A stretch of DNA of 64,000 bases from Theropithecus gelada (GCF_003255815.1 NC_037683.1:81339790-81403789), one strand, 5' to 3'; shown: positions 10,985-23,335, counted from the first letter of the stretch. The notes: generated by a model not told the origin, from the sequence alone. Numbers and translations: made by a program.

Positions 10985-12035
10985 CTTATCGGCAGTTCAT
11001 TTAACAGCAAACATCTATTCAAGTGTCTTCTGTGTTTCCCGGTTCTGTTCTAGGAGCTTGATGTACCACCAACCAGCAAACCAGCTAAAGGTTCCTGCCC
11101 TGGAGAAGCCCATATTCTACTGGGATATGCTGAAAATAAACAATAAATATAATAGGTAAATTCCACAATAATACTAGTTAATTTGTGATATGAAAAAGAA
11201 AAAAAAAAAGAAGAGGCCAAGCAGATTAAGAGGGACCAGGAGTACCAGGAGAAGACAGGTTATAACTTTGAACAGTCACGGTACTGACATGGGGACATCT
11301 GAGCAAGGACCTCACTGAGGTGAGGACAGAACACTTCAAGCACAGGAAGGAGTCAGTGCAAAGGCCCTAAGGGAGGCAACAGGGTAATCTGTGGAAGAGC
11401 AGAGAAGGGGCGAGCACAGGAGAGGTTACAGAATAACAAGGGACCAGGCAAGGACAGCCATGGAGTTCACTGTAAAAACTTGTCCTCCCAGGGAAACAAG
11501 GAGCCAACAGAGAGTCTACGCAGTGCCACAATGTGAATTTTGTTTCTAAAAGATGGGTGTTGAGAATGGATTGCAAGGGAAGCAGAGAGTCCGGGTATCA
11601 GGCTAGTGTAGTAATCCAGGTGAAAGAGGATGGTGGCAGTGGAAAGAGGGAGGAGGACACAGATTCTACACATATTTGAAGGTGGAACAGGATTTGCTAC
11701 TGAATTAAAGGTAGGGTGTATGAGATAGGGGAGTGAAGATGATTACAAAGTTTAGGGGTTTTACCACCAGAAGCCTGTGGGGAGAAGGAGTTTGGGGGAA
11801 ATAAATTCTGTTTGGGTGACGTTGAATTTAAGGTGGCCACCACGCACTCGGGTGTAGATACTGGGGAAGTAGTTGGACCTTATGGAGTGGAACTGGAGAA
11901 AAAAAGTCAGAGCTGGAGACCTAAATGTGGGAATGATTAGAATATCAACCACACTTAAAGTCATGAGAGAAGATTAGGTCACCATGAGAATGAGTGTCTA
12001 CAGAAAAGAGATCAAGAACTGAAACCTTACAGAAG
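10985..12035 (-). mobile_element. Long L2 element, antisense
   Basis: Read on the minus strand, this is the L2 ORF C-terminal part followed by the 3' end. Plus-strand landmarks are 'cctgccctggagaagcccat', 'atctgagcaaggacctcact', 'caaaggccctaagggagg', 'gtagtaatccaggtgaaaga', 'gatggtggcagtggaaagag' and 'tttgctactgaattaaaggt'. All sit in L2 order over about 1 kb. It is unusually long for an L2 copy and has no intact frame. Confidence 0.75.
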
Positions 12036-13175
12036 ATTTTTTGCATTATCCATCAATAAAAGCAAAAGGCTAACATTAAGTCAGGGAAGGCATTTTCATG
12101 GGAAACCACAGCTCAGCAGTGCAGGCATTTAGCTTTCGGGCCAATTCTGGCTTGATTCCCATGAGCTGTCAGCACCAAGGGAGGAGTAATGAAGTGAAAA
12201 CCAGGGCAGGTCAGAGGCTGGTGGTCAGGACAGCACAGGCAGGCACACATTGCTAAGCCTAAAGAGTGCATTAGAGTTTACAGAGTGATGCATTAGAGTT
12301 TACAGAGTGAACTACATTAGATACCAAAGTCACTCATCAGAAAATACCAACTTAAAAACCCCAAAGTCAGCATGAAGTCCCTTCCAGTCTGTCCCTGCAG
12401 AAGTAACCATTATGGTATTTGCCTTCTGCCAGTTCAACCCCACTCTGGGTCCCAGGCCTGGAGAACAGACCCTGGGGCACACCAGGACCCCCCCTCCTCA
12501 TGTGCAAAAGGGCTCAAAAAGAACGTCTTTCTCTGAGTCTCCGTACTGAGACAGAGTACTGAGTACTCTCGGTATGACACCGAGCATATGCTCTGCTTGT
12601 GAGAACCATGCAGGAGACCGAGTGAGCATGGAAAGGAGCGTTAGGAGTGCTATCTAGCTGTGTGTATGTGCACTCCCTTACACAGAGCCCTCTTAAAACT
12701 TTTAACAGAACGAAGGAACCATGATATATGTATCTGTACCCAATCTTGGTCCAAAACACCTGCAGCATCTTTCAAAACTAGATGTAATATTTACCTTTAA
12801 TTTAAAAATAAATACAATTCAGCACAAGGGAGAACAGAATTGCAAAATGAGACCTAAATTAGTAAATAACCATCATGAAGCTCTCCATTTCTTTTTAACA
12901 GTGGGATATAAATTTGGTCAAAGCAATGAGGAAATCACAATCTCTTACAATATTTACATTATTCAATAAATCAAACATTTTCCCAAGAAATGTGCCAACA
13001 TCTTCTAATGCCAAGGCCTACAGCAACTTTTCTAACAGTTCTCAAAAAAAGGGCCACTGAGAGAGGCAAAAGGGATCACCATGTGTGAGTTTCCTGTGGC
13101 TGTTTCTTAAACTATTCTCTATTTCTAAATAATGTAAGCTGAAGACATACTAGATGTTCACTCAATAAAAGAATC
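12036..13175. other. Unique sequence with a short tandem duplication
   Basis: No gene recognised. A perfect 22-bp duplication is annotated separately at 12267-12310. Minor AT-rich stretches near 12780-12970 yield only a chance 82-codon frame. Confidence 0.35.
12267..12310. repeat. Perfect 22-bp tandem duplication
   Basis: The unit 'gcattagagtttacagagtg' plus flanking t and a occurs twice back to back (12267-12288, 12289-12310) with no mismatch, so it is recent. Confidence 0.95.
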
Positions 13176-13176
13176 T

Positions 13177-13474
13177 GGGCCAGGCACCGTGGCTCATGCC
13201 TGTAATCCCAGCACTTTGGGAGGCCGAGGTGGGTGGATCTCCTTAGGTCAGGAGTTCGAGACCAGCCTGGCCAACATGGTGAAACACCATCTCTACTAAT
13301 AACACAAAAATTAGCCAGGCGTGGTGGCACACACCTGTAATCCCAGCTACTTGGGAGGCTGAGGCAGGAGAATCACATGAACCTGGGAGGCAGAGGTTTC
13401 AGTGACCCAAGATTGCACCACTGCGCTCCAGCCTGAGCAACAAGAGCAAAACTCTGTCTCCAAAAAAAAAAAAA
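13177..13474 (+). mobile_element. AluS-like
   Basis: Full dimer starting 'gggccaggcaccgtggctca'. The short repeat 'agaatctgg' at both ends is consistent with target-site duplication. Confidence 0.9.
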
Positions 13475-14430
13475 GAATCTGGAGGGAAAAGAAAGCACAG
13501 AATTCCAAGTGCCCAGTGTTTTGACGAAATTTCATGAATGAACACTATTTCCCAAAAACGAATTTTCATGAAGAGTTGGAAGTAGGTTAACAGCTCAGGA
13601 AGAACTCCAAGTGCAGCAGTCTGACACCAGCTGAAGCTTGGTCCGCCTACACTAAAAGTCAACCAAGCAGAAGAGACGTCAGCATTCTCATAAAAATTAC
13701 AGCATCTACCTCAGACTCTTTTCTGATGCCCCCACACCTCAGAAAAAGGAGTGTGAGGGTGAACATGCAGAAATGGCCAAGCTTCCCCACAAAAAGAATC
13801 TCAACATGTAGATGGTGAATAACCAACTGAGGCACAAATGTTCTGTTCCTCACAGCAATGTGTGATTATATTTTGTCATCTTGCTTCAAAGAATTCTGAT
13901 TTCATATCTTTTACATAAGACAGAAATTTCCTAGTAAGAATATCAGCAACAGTTCAGCAGTTTCATTTCTGAAAGAAAAATACCAAGACAGACTGATGAG
14001 GCCTTAATAAATTTTATTTCTGTCAAAAGGCCCCATCACTACCCTTCTTTTGCCACTTTTAATTGGCTGCCAAAACCATATTAATTCAGGCAATTAAACA
14101 AAAATCAACTGACCAATAGGATAGCAACAATGCATGGAAAATCAAGATATAAAAGTCAAGAGAAGAAGTGCAATTTCTTGATTAAAATACAGATCTAGAG
14201 CCATGGGAAACAACTAATGGAAAGTTACCAAGTTGTTGGTACAGCTCTCCAACTCATAAAAGATTAATCAGTCCTGTCCAAAAACTAGACCCTATTTTCC
14301 ATATCTAGGCAGATTTCTGAGGCATAACCTTTTCAAAATAAAACTCAAAGTACAGATTTAACCAATTCTAAAAACTATTTCTGAATCAGAATACAAGCCA
14401 GTAAATCTTTTCGAGTTAAATATAGTTTTC
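13475..14430. other. Unique sequence, nothing recognised
   Basis: Short minus-strand frames only. No family or splice pair identified. Confidence 0.3.
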
Positions 14431-14434
14431 CATT

Positions 14435-15095
14435 ATGGTAGATTATATTGTTGTTTTCAATTATTCGCTAACCTCCCTGAAAGAGGATTATATCCCCCAT
14501 TGTCATGTGACTTATAGCATTTCCAGATGGAAGAATTAATCGCACTTCTCCACCCCATTGCTAGCAGGCCTGGCCATATGGCTTTCTTCAGCCAAATGAA
14601 GGCGAGTAGAAGTGACACACAAGCAGAAGTGTTAATAACTATGAATGAACTGGTTATTTCCTTTTTAATTTTTATTTATTTGTCTGAGACAGGGTCTCAC
14701 TCTATCAAGCAGGCTGGAGTGCAGTAGTACGATCACAGCTCACTGCAGCCTCAACCTCCCCAGGCTCAGGTGATCCTCCCACCTCCCCCTCCCAGGTAGC
14801 CAGGTCTACAGGTGCATGTTACCACACACTGCTCATTTTTGTATTTTTTGTAGAGATGGGATTTTGCAATGTTGCCCAGGCTAGTCTTGAACTCCTGGGC
14901 TCAAGTGATCTATCCACCTCGGCCTCCCAAAATGCTGGGATTACAGGCGTGAGCCACCGCACCCGGCCATGGTCATTTCCTTTCTTACCCTCTACCATAA
15001 GTATGTCCCAGAGTAGAGTGGCTCATTAAGTCTAGAAATTAAAATATATTGTTTTAAGTCACTGAGCATAACTAGACTAATGTAAGTAATGAAAC
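14435..15095 (+). mobile_element. MLT1-like LTR split by an Alu
   Basis: Left part: 'ccatatggctttcttcagcc' followed by 'aaatgaaggcgagtagaagt' matches the MaLR-type 'catgtgacttgctttggcc...aagtgac' block. Right part: 'attgttttaagtcactgagc' matches the usual LTR end 'gttttaagccactgag'. The Alu at 14672 separates them. Diverged, so family is tentative. Confidence 0.5.
14672..14968 (-). mobile_element. Alu (J/S-like), antisense
   Basis: From 'tctgagacagggtctcactc' to 'gccaccgcacccggcc'. An imperfect repeat 'tggttatttccttt'/'tggtcatttccttt' flanks it. It sits inside the MLT1-like LTR. Confidence 0.9.
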
Positions 15096-15832
15096 CACTT
15101 CATTTTTAAAGCTGTTTCAATGATCAATGGAATGGAATGAATGATCATTAAGTTTTTGCCTTATAAATGCATGATTTAAGGGGAGGAGAAAAATCTAAAT
15201 GACTTGTTTGACCTTTAGAAGACCTTATTGAGAACAATAGTACGTTCAAAGACGACAAGGTTCAACAGCTTGCCATTCCAAAGGCATGTAATTAATCTCT
15301 AACTGATGGAGGATAAAACAAGGATCGAGGTTATAAACTTAACCGGCATACTAGTCTCCTGGCAAAATAAGGAAATATAATTGTTTGGGATTTTATGAGA
15401 GGTCAAAATCATTCCAAAAAGTCCAGGTTCTTCTTTAGCTTTTTAGTATTCGTCTCTGCATGGGAAATCTTACCAAGATCTGAGGATGTGAATAGTTTCA
15501 CAAATGACTGCTTAAAAAAGAATTTGATGAAAATTACTAGACCTCTCAAACTTTTTTCTAGAAGCCAAAGAGAAACAATACCCAAAGCTAAGACTCCTCT
15601 CATAGCTACTCTCATGAAAATATACAAGAATTAAAAACTTAATTTCTGAAGGAAAAACACTCAACACCACCTCTTACAAATTTGTGGCAGATCCTGACAA
15701 GCTGCAAGTCCAGAGAAACTCAGAACACTTACTAAGATAAGGCTGACAGATCTTGATATCCAGAGGCTGTGGTGAGAGCGGGCTTTGGGGGAAAAGACAC
15801 AATTATAAGGTGCCTAGTAAAAGCTGAAAGAC
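15096..15832. other. Unique sequence, nothing recognised
   Basis: AT-rich DNA. Frames of 79 and 72 codons overlap on opposite strands around 15400-15630 with no recognisable protein. Confidence 0.3.
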
Positions 15833-16131
15833 GCCAGATGCAGTGGCTCATGCCTATAATCCCAGCACTTTGGGAGGTCAAGGCAGGCAGATCACCTGAG
15901 GTCAGGAGTTTGAGACCAGCCTGACCAACATGAAGAAACCTCGTTTCTACTAAACGTACAAAATTAGCCAGGCGTGGTGGTACATGCCTGTAATCCCAGC
16001 TACTCGGGAGGCTGAGGCAGGAGAATCGTTTGAACCTGGAAGGCGGAGTTTGTGGTGAGCCGAGATCACGCCATCGCACTCCAGCCTGGGCAACAAGAGC
16101 GAAACTCTGTCTCAAAAAAAAAAAAAAAAAA
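15833..16131 (+). mobile_element. AluS-like
   Basis: Full dimer from 'acgccagatgcagtggctca' to about 18 A. Confidence 0.9.
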
Positions 16132-16995
16132 TTAACACAACGCTAAGAAAGTCCACATAGGCTTCATGGAGTTATGGTTTCCTACAAGACTTGGGTCTCT
16201 GAGCCTGCCTCTACCCTTTACTTCCTGCCAGAGTTCTACCTCTCTTGTTCACTGTATCTCATCTAGGGTCACTGCCCTTTCTCTGCTCCTCTGGCCTAAA
16301 GTAAATGAGGTGGCTCTTTGGGGACTTTTCCTAGGGAGTTTTATAGTCCAGAAATACCACATCCTAGGTCTTCCTTCATCTTCCTCCCAGCTTCTCCTCC
16401 TTACACACTTAAACACCATGGAATGACAGTAATATTTCTTTCCAAACACAAAGAAGCAAACAAAACATACACCTGGCAGGAAATAGTAGAGTTTCGATTC
16501 TAGAACCCATGCTCCCAAACCCATGCTCCTAACCCCTAGCCTAGATTGAATCAGATCCCCTTGAAGTGTCTGGCCAAAAAATAAAGGTAAAAAGCCAGGA
16601 AGAAACGGGAAAGTAAAAACTGCCCTGGGTCACTGGGGGTCAAGGAGGGAGACGGGGAGGCTCAGGATGAAACAACCCAGCCTGGGACCTGAAGTTAAAT
16701 ACAGACTTCAACATGTGAACAATTGCTTTAAGCCAGGACTCAAATCAGATGGGCCTCCTAAACAGGTAAGCACAGTTATCTGGTCAAACTGGATGTGAGG
16801 TCAGAGGTTTACAACACTTTCTTTGAAACGTTCCCAAGAAAATGATTCATAAACTATACAAACGTCAAGCCCCTTTAGCAGTGTTTCCTCCTTTTGCTAT
16901 CAAAGTTGACAAAGCATGAAAGAGTGACAGTTTTTTCCACAGTACTAAGGCTACTTTATCAGGTCATTTGAGGATGGCTAAGAACCCTCAAGGTT
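16132..16995. other. Unique sequence, nothing recognised
   Basis: Contains overlapping plus and minus frames of 86-91 codons near 16166-16524 with low-complexity content. I see no gene. Confidence 0.3.
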
Positions 16996-17322
16996 GGCTG
17001 GGTACAGTGGCTCATACCTGTAATCCCAGCACTTTGGAAGGCTGAGGCAGGTGGATCACTTGAGGTCAGGAGTTCAACACCAGCCTGGTCAATAATGTGA
17101 AACTCCGTCTCTAGTAAAAATACAAAAATTAGCCAGGCACAGTGGGGCACTCCGTAATTCCAGCTACTTGAGAGGCTGAGGCGGGAGAACTGCTTGAACC
17201 TGGGAGGCGGAGGTTCCAGTGAGCCGAGAGCACACCACTGCACTCCAGCCTGGGCAACAGCAAGACTCTGTCTCAAAAAAAAAAAGAAAAAGAAAGAAAG
17301 AAAAGAAAAGAAAAAGAAAAAA
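16996..17322 (+). mobile_element. Alu with (GAAA)-rich tail
   Basis: Full dimer 'ggctgggtacagtggctcat' to 'ctctgtctcaaaaaaaaaa', then about 40 bp of aaag/aaaag repeats evolved from the tail. Confidence 0.9.
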
Positions 17323-17678
17323 ATCCTCAAGGTCTTATTACTCATTCTTAACCTCAAAAGGTGAGCCACTGGCACACCCTTCCCCACAACAGGCAGAACT
17401 GAGCCCAGACATATTATTCCCTCTCTTTCTCAGTATAAGAGATGCTTACCTTCTCTAGAAAGTGTGAAAAAGCTCTATAAGCACATAGGATTTCACTAAA
17501 AGGAAAAAACAAAAAGCTTCCAATTAGGTTTTCCTATTTTCCCATGAATATCCTAACAGTAGGCTTTTGTTTCCTGAGGTTGGTTAAAATAAACCTAAAA
17601 AAGAAACAAAAAGAAACAGTGTTCTTTATTAACCTAAAAACTAATCAAAACTGTCCTGACAAAACACAGCTTGCAGCC

Positions 17679-17975
17679 CAGCCACAGTGGCTCACGCCTG
17701 TAATCCCAGCATTATGGGAGGCCGAGGCGGGCAGATCATGAGGTCAGGAAATCGAGACCAACATGGCCAACATGGTGAAACCCTGTCTCTACTCAAACTA
17801 CAAAAATTAGCTAGGCATGGTAGTGCATGCCTGCAATCCCAGCTACTTGGGAAGCTGAAGCAGGATAATCACTTGAACCAGGGAGTCGGAAGTTGCAGTA
17901 GCTGAAATCACACCACTGCACTCCAGCCTGGGGGACAGAGCGAGACTCTGTCTCAAAAACAAAAACAAAAACAAG
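17679..17975 (+). mobile_element. AluS/Y-like
   Basis: Starts 'cagccacagtggctcacgcc' and has tail (aaaac)n. The repeat 'cagcttgc' just before and after supports insertion boundaries. Confidence 0.88.
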
Positions 17976-17984
17976 CAGCTTGCT

Positions 17985-19785
17985 GAATTTTGGAAGGATA
18001 ACTAATAGCTCCCTCATGGCTCTAAGCTCACCAAAAAACACAAGAAGAGTGTGTGTGTGTGTGTGTAGAGGGTGGTGAAGAACAGAAACCACACTCAGAT
18101 GCACACCTGGCAGGGCAGCTGGGGTCAAACCTCATTAGGACAAATCTCTTCATAACACTGAAGGACAGGTACCACCCAGTGGGCTAAGCCACTATAATGA
18201 TAACTACTGAATCAATAGCTTCATGCAGATCTGACAGCCTTAGTATGCTACTGATAAAATGATCCATATTCATTCAACAAATATTTCTGAATGTCTATAA
18301 AGTATATCCTAGTAACTCCCCTCCCACCTGGGCACATCATAAAAGGCCTTGCTATTCCTCAAGCCAGTGTCTCTGCACTGCACCTCCCACCCACATTTCT
18401 GTCATTCCCAGCATTATGAACAATTTTCAGATCCCACTCTACAGCCAAAACCTCTCCCCTTCCCTCCTCACTGACTCTAATAAAGACCCACCAGAAAGAA
18501 CATCACTAAGTTCATATGATCTCATTTGGGAGCTAGCCCTGAATTCCCTAAACTTTAAAAAAGTAAAAACAATATACAACTTTCATCAGCAGTTATTTGA
18601 ATCGCTTCTCCCAACTGTTACTGAAACATGTCAGAGCTGAGAAACCGCGATGAATTAAGCAATCTTCAATCATGTCTCTCAATCAACTTTCCTTCATAGG
18701 AATTTAGCAAACTTTCCTCCTACTCCTGAATTATAACTCCAAAAGGAATTAAAAGTGTGGTGTCTCTGGAGGCAGAGATACCTTATTCGCCTTCAAGGTC
18801 AGAAGCCTGAATTCTCCAAAAACCCTTTAGATTATTCAACCCAGGACATAGTCTTGCCACCAAGAGGTCAAACAATACCTGTAAGTACCTTACAGATATT
18901 TAAGACTACCTTGTGTCTATTCCGTGATCAGCAATACTCCAATAATATTTAAGGGAAGATGGAATATATGCACAGACGTACAAAGCTAGATGACAGTGGC
19001 ATGTTGGATTCCTAAAGAGGCATACCGGTCTTAAAAAGAAACAACTGAGAGGATAAAACAGGTGCCCAGAATAAAGCTAAAGGAAGAAATTTCAAAATGT
19101 CAACAGAAAATAAATTAAAACAAACTCAAACACATCAAACCATATGTGAGTTTTCCTTGAAACTACCCATTTCACTTGCTAAGAAGTTACAAAAACTTAC
19201 AGCACTGCTATTGACGCCTCACACTATCTAGCTTATCCCTATGTTAACAATTCCTCTTTTACCGTTTAAAAAATTGTGCATCAGCTTCTCAAGTTTTCTT
19301 TTACATTTATGTGGAAATTTAATTCCTGGAAACTACAGAACATGATTCAAATTCTCCTATGAAAATATCAAAGTGAAAGGCAAAAATCAATAGATTGATT
19401 TAGCAAATTAGAAAACCTGAAAGAGTAATACAGTACAAGCAAAGCTTCACCCTTTAAATACCTTAATTCTCAGAACTAGTAGAGTTATCCAAAAACTTCT
19501 CTGTTCTTTAAATTTTTATTAGAAGTAAATTCCTTGAAATACATCTCTCATAAAACTAAAAGAAAAAACCACAATGAATGAGTGTAGAGAAACAGAAAAG
19601 CTAGAGTGGTTAAAGAACTGATACAATGTCTCTAGATGAATTCTTTAATTGGCTTTGTTTTTCTACTTTGCTATGCAATAAAATAAAAAGTATGAACCCT
19701 TTTTGAGGTGTTCATCTTCATTAGTCATCCAGGGAATCAATAACACACGTTTACTAGATTAGTTAAAATAAGACAACAGACAATA
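17985..19785. other. Unique sequence, nothing recognised
   Basis: About 1.8 kb without Alu. A (GT)9 run lies at about 18050-18067. 'attcaacaaatatttctgaa' near 18270 could be a small antisense L2/MIR scrap. No coding frame above 74 codons. Confidence 0.35.
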
Positions 19786-20400
19786 ACAAGCACTGTGAAG
19801 CAACTGAAACTCATACACCACTGTTGGGAATATCACTTCATAAAACCACTTTGACAGTATCTACTCCAGCTGAACTGCATGGCCCAAAAATTGCACTCTT
19901 AGATCTACATCTAACTTAAATGTGTAGATATATTCACCAGAAAATACAAAATCATTCATGACAGTACTGTTCATACTGGTCCAAAACTGGAAACCCAGTG
20001 TACATCTACGATAGGATGAATAGCAGTATTCACACGATGGAACTCTATACAGCAATAAGCATGAACCCATAACCACATACAACATGGATCAATCTCACAA
20101 ATATAACACAGAGGGAAGCTAGACACAAAAGAGTACATGCTCTGTGATCTCAGGTACACGAAGTTCAAAAACTGACTAAATTGATCTATGATATTAGATA
20201 TAAGGATACCCCTGGGGTAAGAGTTGTGACTAGAAGGGGATATGACACCAAGATGGTCAGATTGGTCTGTGGCTCCATTTGGGTAAAGGAAATGAGGGAG
20301 TATTTGGCAGAACACTGAACTGAACCATCTCATAACAGGAATAAGCCCATCCCCTAAAAAGGGCTACCCTGAAGCTATTATTTTTATAGGAAAAAGCAGC
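19785..20400 (+). mobile_element. L1M 3' fragment
   Basis: Decayed L1M 3'-region order in sense: 'actcatacaccactgttggg', 'ttcatgacagtactgttcat', 'tggaactctatacagcaata', 'atggatcaatctcacaaata'. No open frame. Confidence 0.7.
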
Positions 20401-20414
20401 TCTATTGAGATGAA

Positions 20415-20600
20415 TAGGGAGGGACTGAGGGAGGGAGGAAGGGAGGGAGGGAGGGAGGAAGGGAGGGAGGGAGGGAGGGAGGGAGGAAGGGAGGGAAGGA
20501 GGGAAAGAGGGAAGGAGGGAAGGAGGGAAAGAGGGAAGGAGGGAAGGAGGGAAGGAGGGAAGGAGGGAAGGAGAGAAGGAGGGAGGAAAAGAGAAAAGGT
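20415..20600. repeat. (GGGA)/(GGAA) homopurine tract
   Basis: About 185 bp of g and a with a handful of interruptions, built of gggagg, gaagg and gaaagagg units. The first 80 bp contain long gggaggga runs with many closely spaced GGG triplets. Confidence 0.97.
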
Positions 20601-20636
20601 GAATACAGTATTCAGGTTTCATTTCTACTTTTGTTC

Positions 20637-20887
20637 TTTGAGATGGAGTCTCGCTCTGTCACCCAGGCTGGAATACAGTGGCGTGATTTTGGCTCACTGC
20701 AACATCCACCTCCCGGGTTCAAGCAGTTCTCCTGCCACAGCCTCCCAAGTAGCTGGGACTACAGGTGTGCACCACCAAGCCCAGCTAATTTTTGTATTTT
20801 TAGTACAGACGTGGTTTTGCCACGTTGGCCATGGCTGGTCTTGAACTCCTGACCTCAAGTGATCTGCCTGCCTTGGCCTCCCAAAGT
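20637..20887 (-). mobile_element. Alu, antisense, 5'-truncated
   Basis: Starts 'tgagatggagtctcgctctg' and stops at 'ttggcctcccaaagta', so the Alu 5' end (about 33 bp) is missing. The direct repeat 'tctacttttgttct' on both sides shows the truncation happened at insertion. Confidence 0.92.
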
Positions 20888-20903
20888 ATCTACTTTTGTT
20901 CTA

Positions 20904-21925
20904 ATTGCTTTTATTCTATTTTTCCCCAAGGTCAAAGGGTGAACCAGTCAGAATTAACAACAGAAATCTGAAAAAATTTAGCCAAAAATATTATGCAGAT
21001 ATCAAACACAAATTTACATTCTTGCCACTAACCAAGCCATATTTTATTAACAAGACAAATATCAAAAGAGGTTATATCTGCAATATACAATGAATGCAAA
21101 CCAACAAGACTAGAGGTTCTTATGTGTTTCTTGGGTGATCAGATAATTATAAAAAGGGATTAGTTATGTGTTCTGAGAGTTAAACTAAGCCCCATTGCTC
21201 AATTATATTAACTAAATGAATTCAAAAAAAGAAAAAACCCAAAACACCCCCAACAGAGTTACAGGGCTCCTGACACTGTTTCCAATTAACTGATTGCTTT
21301 GGTAATGAAAAAAGCAAGAGAGCACCTATTTCTGACAGGTTTTTCTGCATGCACATCCACATACAAACACTCAACTCAGCCATGTGTTTGTAATAAGATT
21401 CTTCATTGGTGAAAATATCATTTGCTTCCAGCATTCATAATTTAAATGCAAAGTGCAGGGAAGGAAAAGGTAAACAGGTATCTGAGTTTAAAAGCCAAAG
21501 AGAGAAAATAAAAACTCAAATTATGCCACCTGCTAGGCTCACAAAGAGGACATGCTCATAGACAATTCCCATCTCTAGTGGCTGCAGTGTTTTAACAAGA
21601 GCCTCATTGTCAAGCATCCCCCATTCAAGGCAATTTTGCTGTTTTTCTGCCGTGTCCCTCCCCAACACCATACCATTCAAGGAACCTGAGTTTTCCGTAT
21701 CTCTATGGTCTGGTAAAGAATAGACTGCTTTATTTTAAATCAGAAAGGTAACCAAAAGAAGACAACTAAAAATAATAAGACAAAAATAATAAGATATCTA
21801 ATAAAAACTAGGAGACAGAGAGAAGAGGAAAGAAAGGTGTGAGGGAATATAAATTCCACTTCTTCCTTAGCAGGAAATTAACAGATACTGTCAAATTTAT
21901 GAACCCAAGGATAGACTGGCAGTAT
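20904..21925. other. Unique sequence, nothing recognised
   Basis: AT-rich DNA. No gene, RNA or repeat family assigned. Confidence 0.3.
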
Positions 21926-22112
21926 ATTTTATACTGCAAATTCTTTGACACTCCCATCAAGTGGCAGGTCGATGTCCCCTCTTCTTGAGTCTGAGCAAGT
22001 TTTGTGCTACAACCAATAGTTTGGCAAAAGGGAAGTTATGTAACTTCTGACACTATGTCATAAAGGGCCATGCAGCTTCCAACTGGTTTGCCCGAGGTGC
22101 TCGTAGCAGGGT

Positions 22113-22543
22113 GTGATGGTTAATTTTATGTGTTGACTTGGAGGATGTTTTCAGATGAGATTCACATTTAAATTAGGTAACTATGGGTAAAAGAGACTGC
22201 CCTCCATAATGTGGGTGGGCCTCACCCAAACAGCTGAAGGTATGAACTGAACAAAAAGACCAGCCTCCCTGAGCTAGAGGGAATTCTCCAGCAGACCACC
22301 TTCAGTCTTCTTCTAGATTCTCCTGGTCTCCATCTGTCGGCCCACACTGCAGATTTAGGACTAGCCAGCCTCTAAACTGAATAAGCCAATTCCTTGTTTT
22401 AAAAATCTCGTGTGTGTGTGTGTGTGCGTGTTGTGTATATATATACACACAATGTATGTGTATACATACACATATATATGTATACACACACACACACACA
22501 CACACTATTGGTTATGCTTCTCTGGAGAACCCTTAGCAATACA
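22113..22543 (+). mobile_element. Interspersed element nested in the MLT1 LTR
   Basis: It begins 'gtgatggttaattttatgtg', includes 'aatgtgggtgggcctcaccc' and ends 'ctctggagaacccttagcaa'. This TG...CA-type element is common in primates, but I cannot give its family name with certainty. Its 3' part holds the microsatellite at 22410-22505. Confidence 0.6.
22410..22505. repeat. (TG)n (TA)n (CA)n compound microsatellite
   Basis: (tg)8 leads into tatata/catata and then (ca)11, giving a nearly self-complementary arrangement at the usual microsatellite position of this element family. Confidence 0.93.
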
Positions 22544-23079
22544 TGAGGGAAGCCTGCTGCCACACAAGTTCAACTACCTGGAGCCACCATGCTGAAGTCA
22601 CCACGAAGACACGTAGTTGCCATGAAGACAAATGAAGTCAACATGTGTAGGTGCTCTGCTCAACAGTCATTGCTGAGCCCAGCATTCCAGCTAGTCCCAC
22701 CAAGGCAGAAAGTCACGGGAGCGAAGCCTTTTTGGACCCTGTGGACCAGAACATCCACCAGCTGGGTACCAGGGAATGACCTCAGTCAACACCAAAAGCA
22801 GCAGAATCACCCAGCCCTGCCTGAATCCCTGATCCACAGAATTCAAAATACCATAAAACAAATTTTTAAGCCACTAAATTTTGGGGGCTAATTTGCTTAA
22901 AATAACAACTAGAAGAACTAAAAACAGAAACAGCAGTTATCACACCTAAACCAAGACTGTAGCTGAGTTGGGACCAGACAAGAGTGATGAGTTTTGTTTT
23001 TATTTTAAACTCCTGTGGTTTATATTATTTACACTATGTGTATTAGAAATTTTAAAATTCAGATATTTAAAAATTAAGG

Positions 23080-23335
23080 GAATAACAGCAAACATGTTTA
23101 AAACTTACTGTATACCAGCCACCCTTCTAAGCGTTCTTGAGTCTGGACAGGTTTGTGACTGCCTCAACCAACAGAATTGGTTTTAACTCATTCAATCCTC
23201 ACAAGAACCCAATAAAGGAGGTGCTTTTATTATCCCTGTTTATAAATGGGAAATTGACACACAGAGAGGTTCAGTAACTGTGTCAAAGGTCACACAGCAA
23301 GCAATAGATCCTAGATTAAAAGTAGCCAGCCTGGG
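23080..23335 (-). mobile_element. MIR/L2-type fragment, antisense
   Basis: 'aacttactgtataccagcca', 'ctcattcaatcctcacaaga' and 'acacagagaggttcagtaac' followed by 'ggtcacacagcaagc' match MIR reverse complement over about 230 bp. Confidence 0.75.

Larger units (their letters stand above)
21930..22905 (+). mobile_element. MLT1-type LTR (ERVL-MaLR), interrupted
   Basis: The left part has 'ttgacactcccatcaagtgg' and 'gagcaagttttgtgctacaa'. The right part has 'accatgctgaagtcaccacg' and the LTR end 'taagccactaaattttgggg'. These are MLT1 landmarks in sense order. A separate element occupies 22113-22543. No retroviral genes are attached. Confidence 0.7.

Noticed and set aside
15732..16115. 127-codon minus-strand frame
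   Set aside because: Antisense translation of the Alu at 15833-16131.
20257..20622. Pro/Ser-rich protein of 121 codons
   Set aside because: It is a translation of the homopurine simple repeat on the complementary strand.
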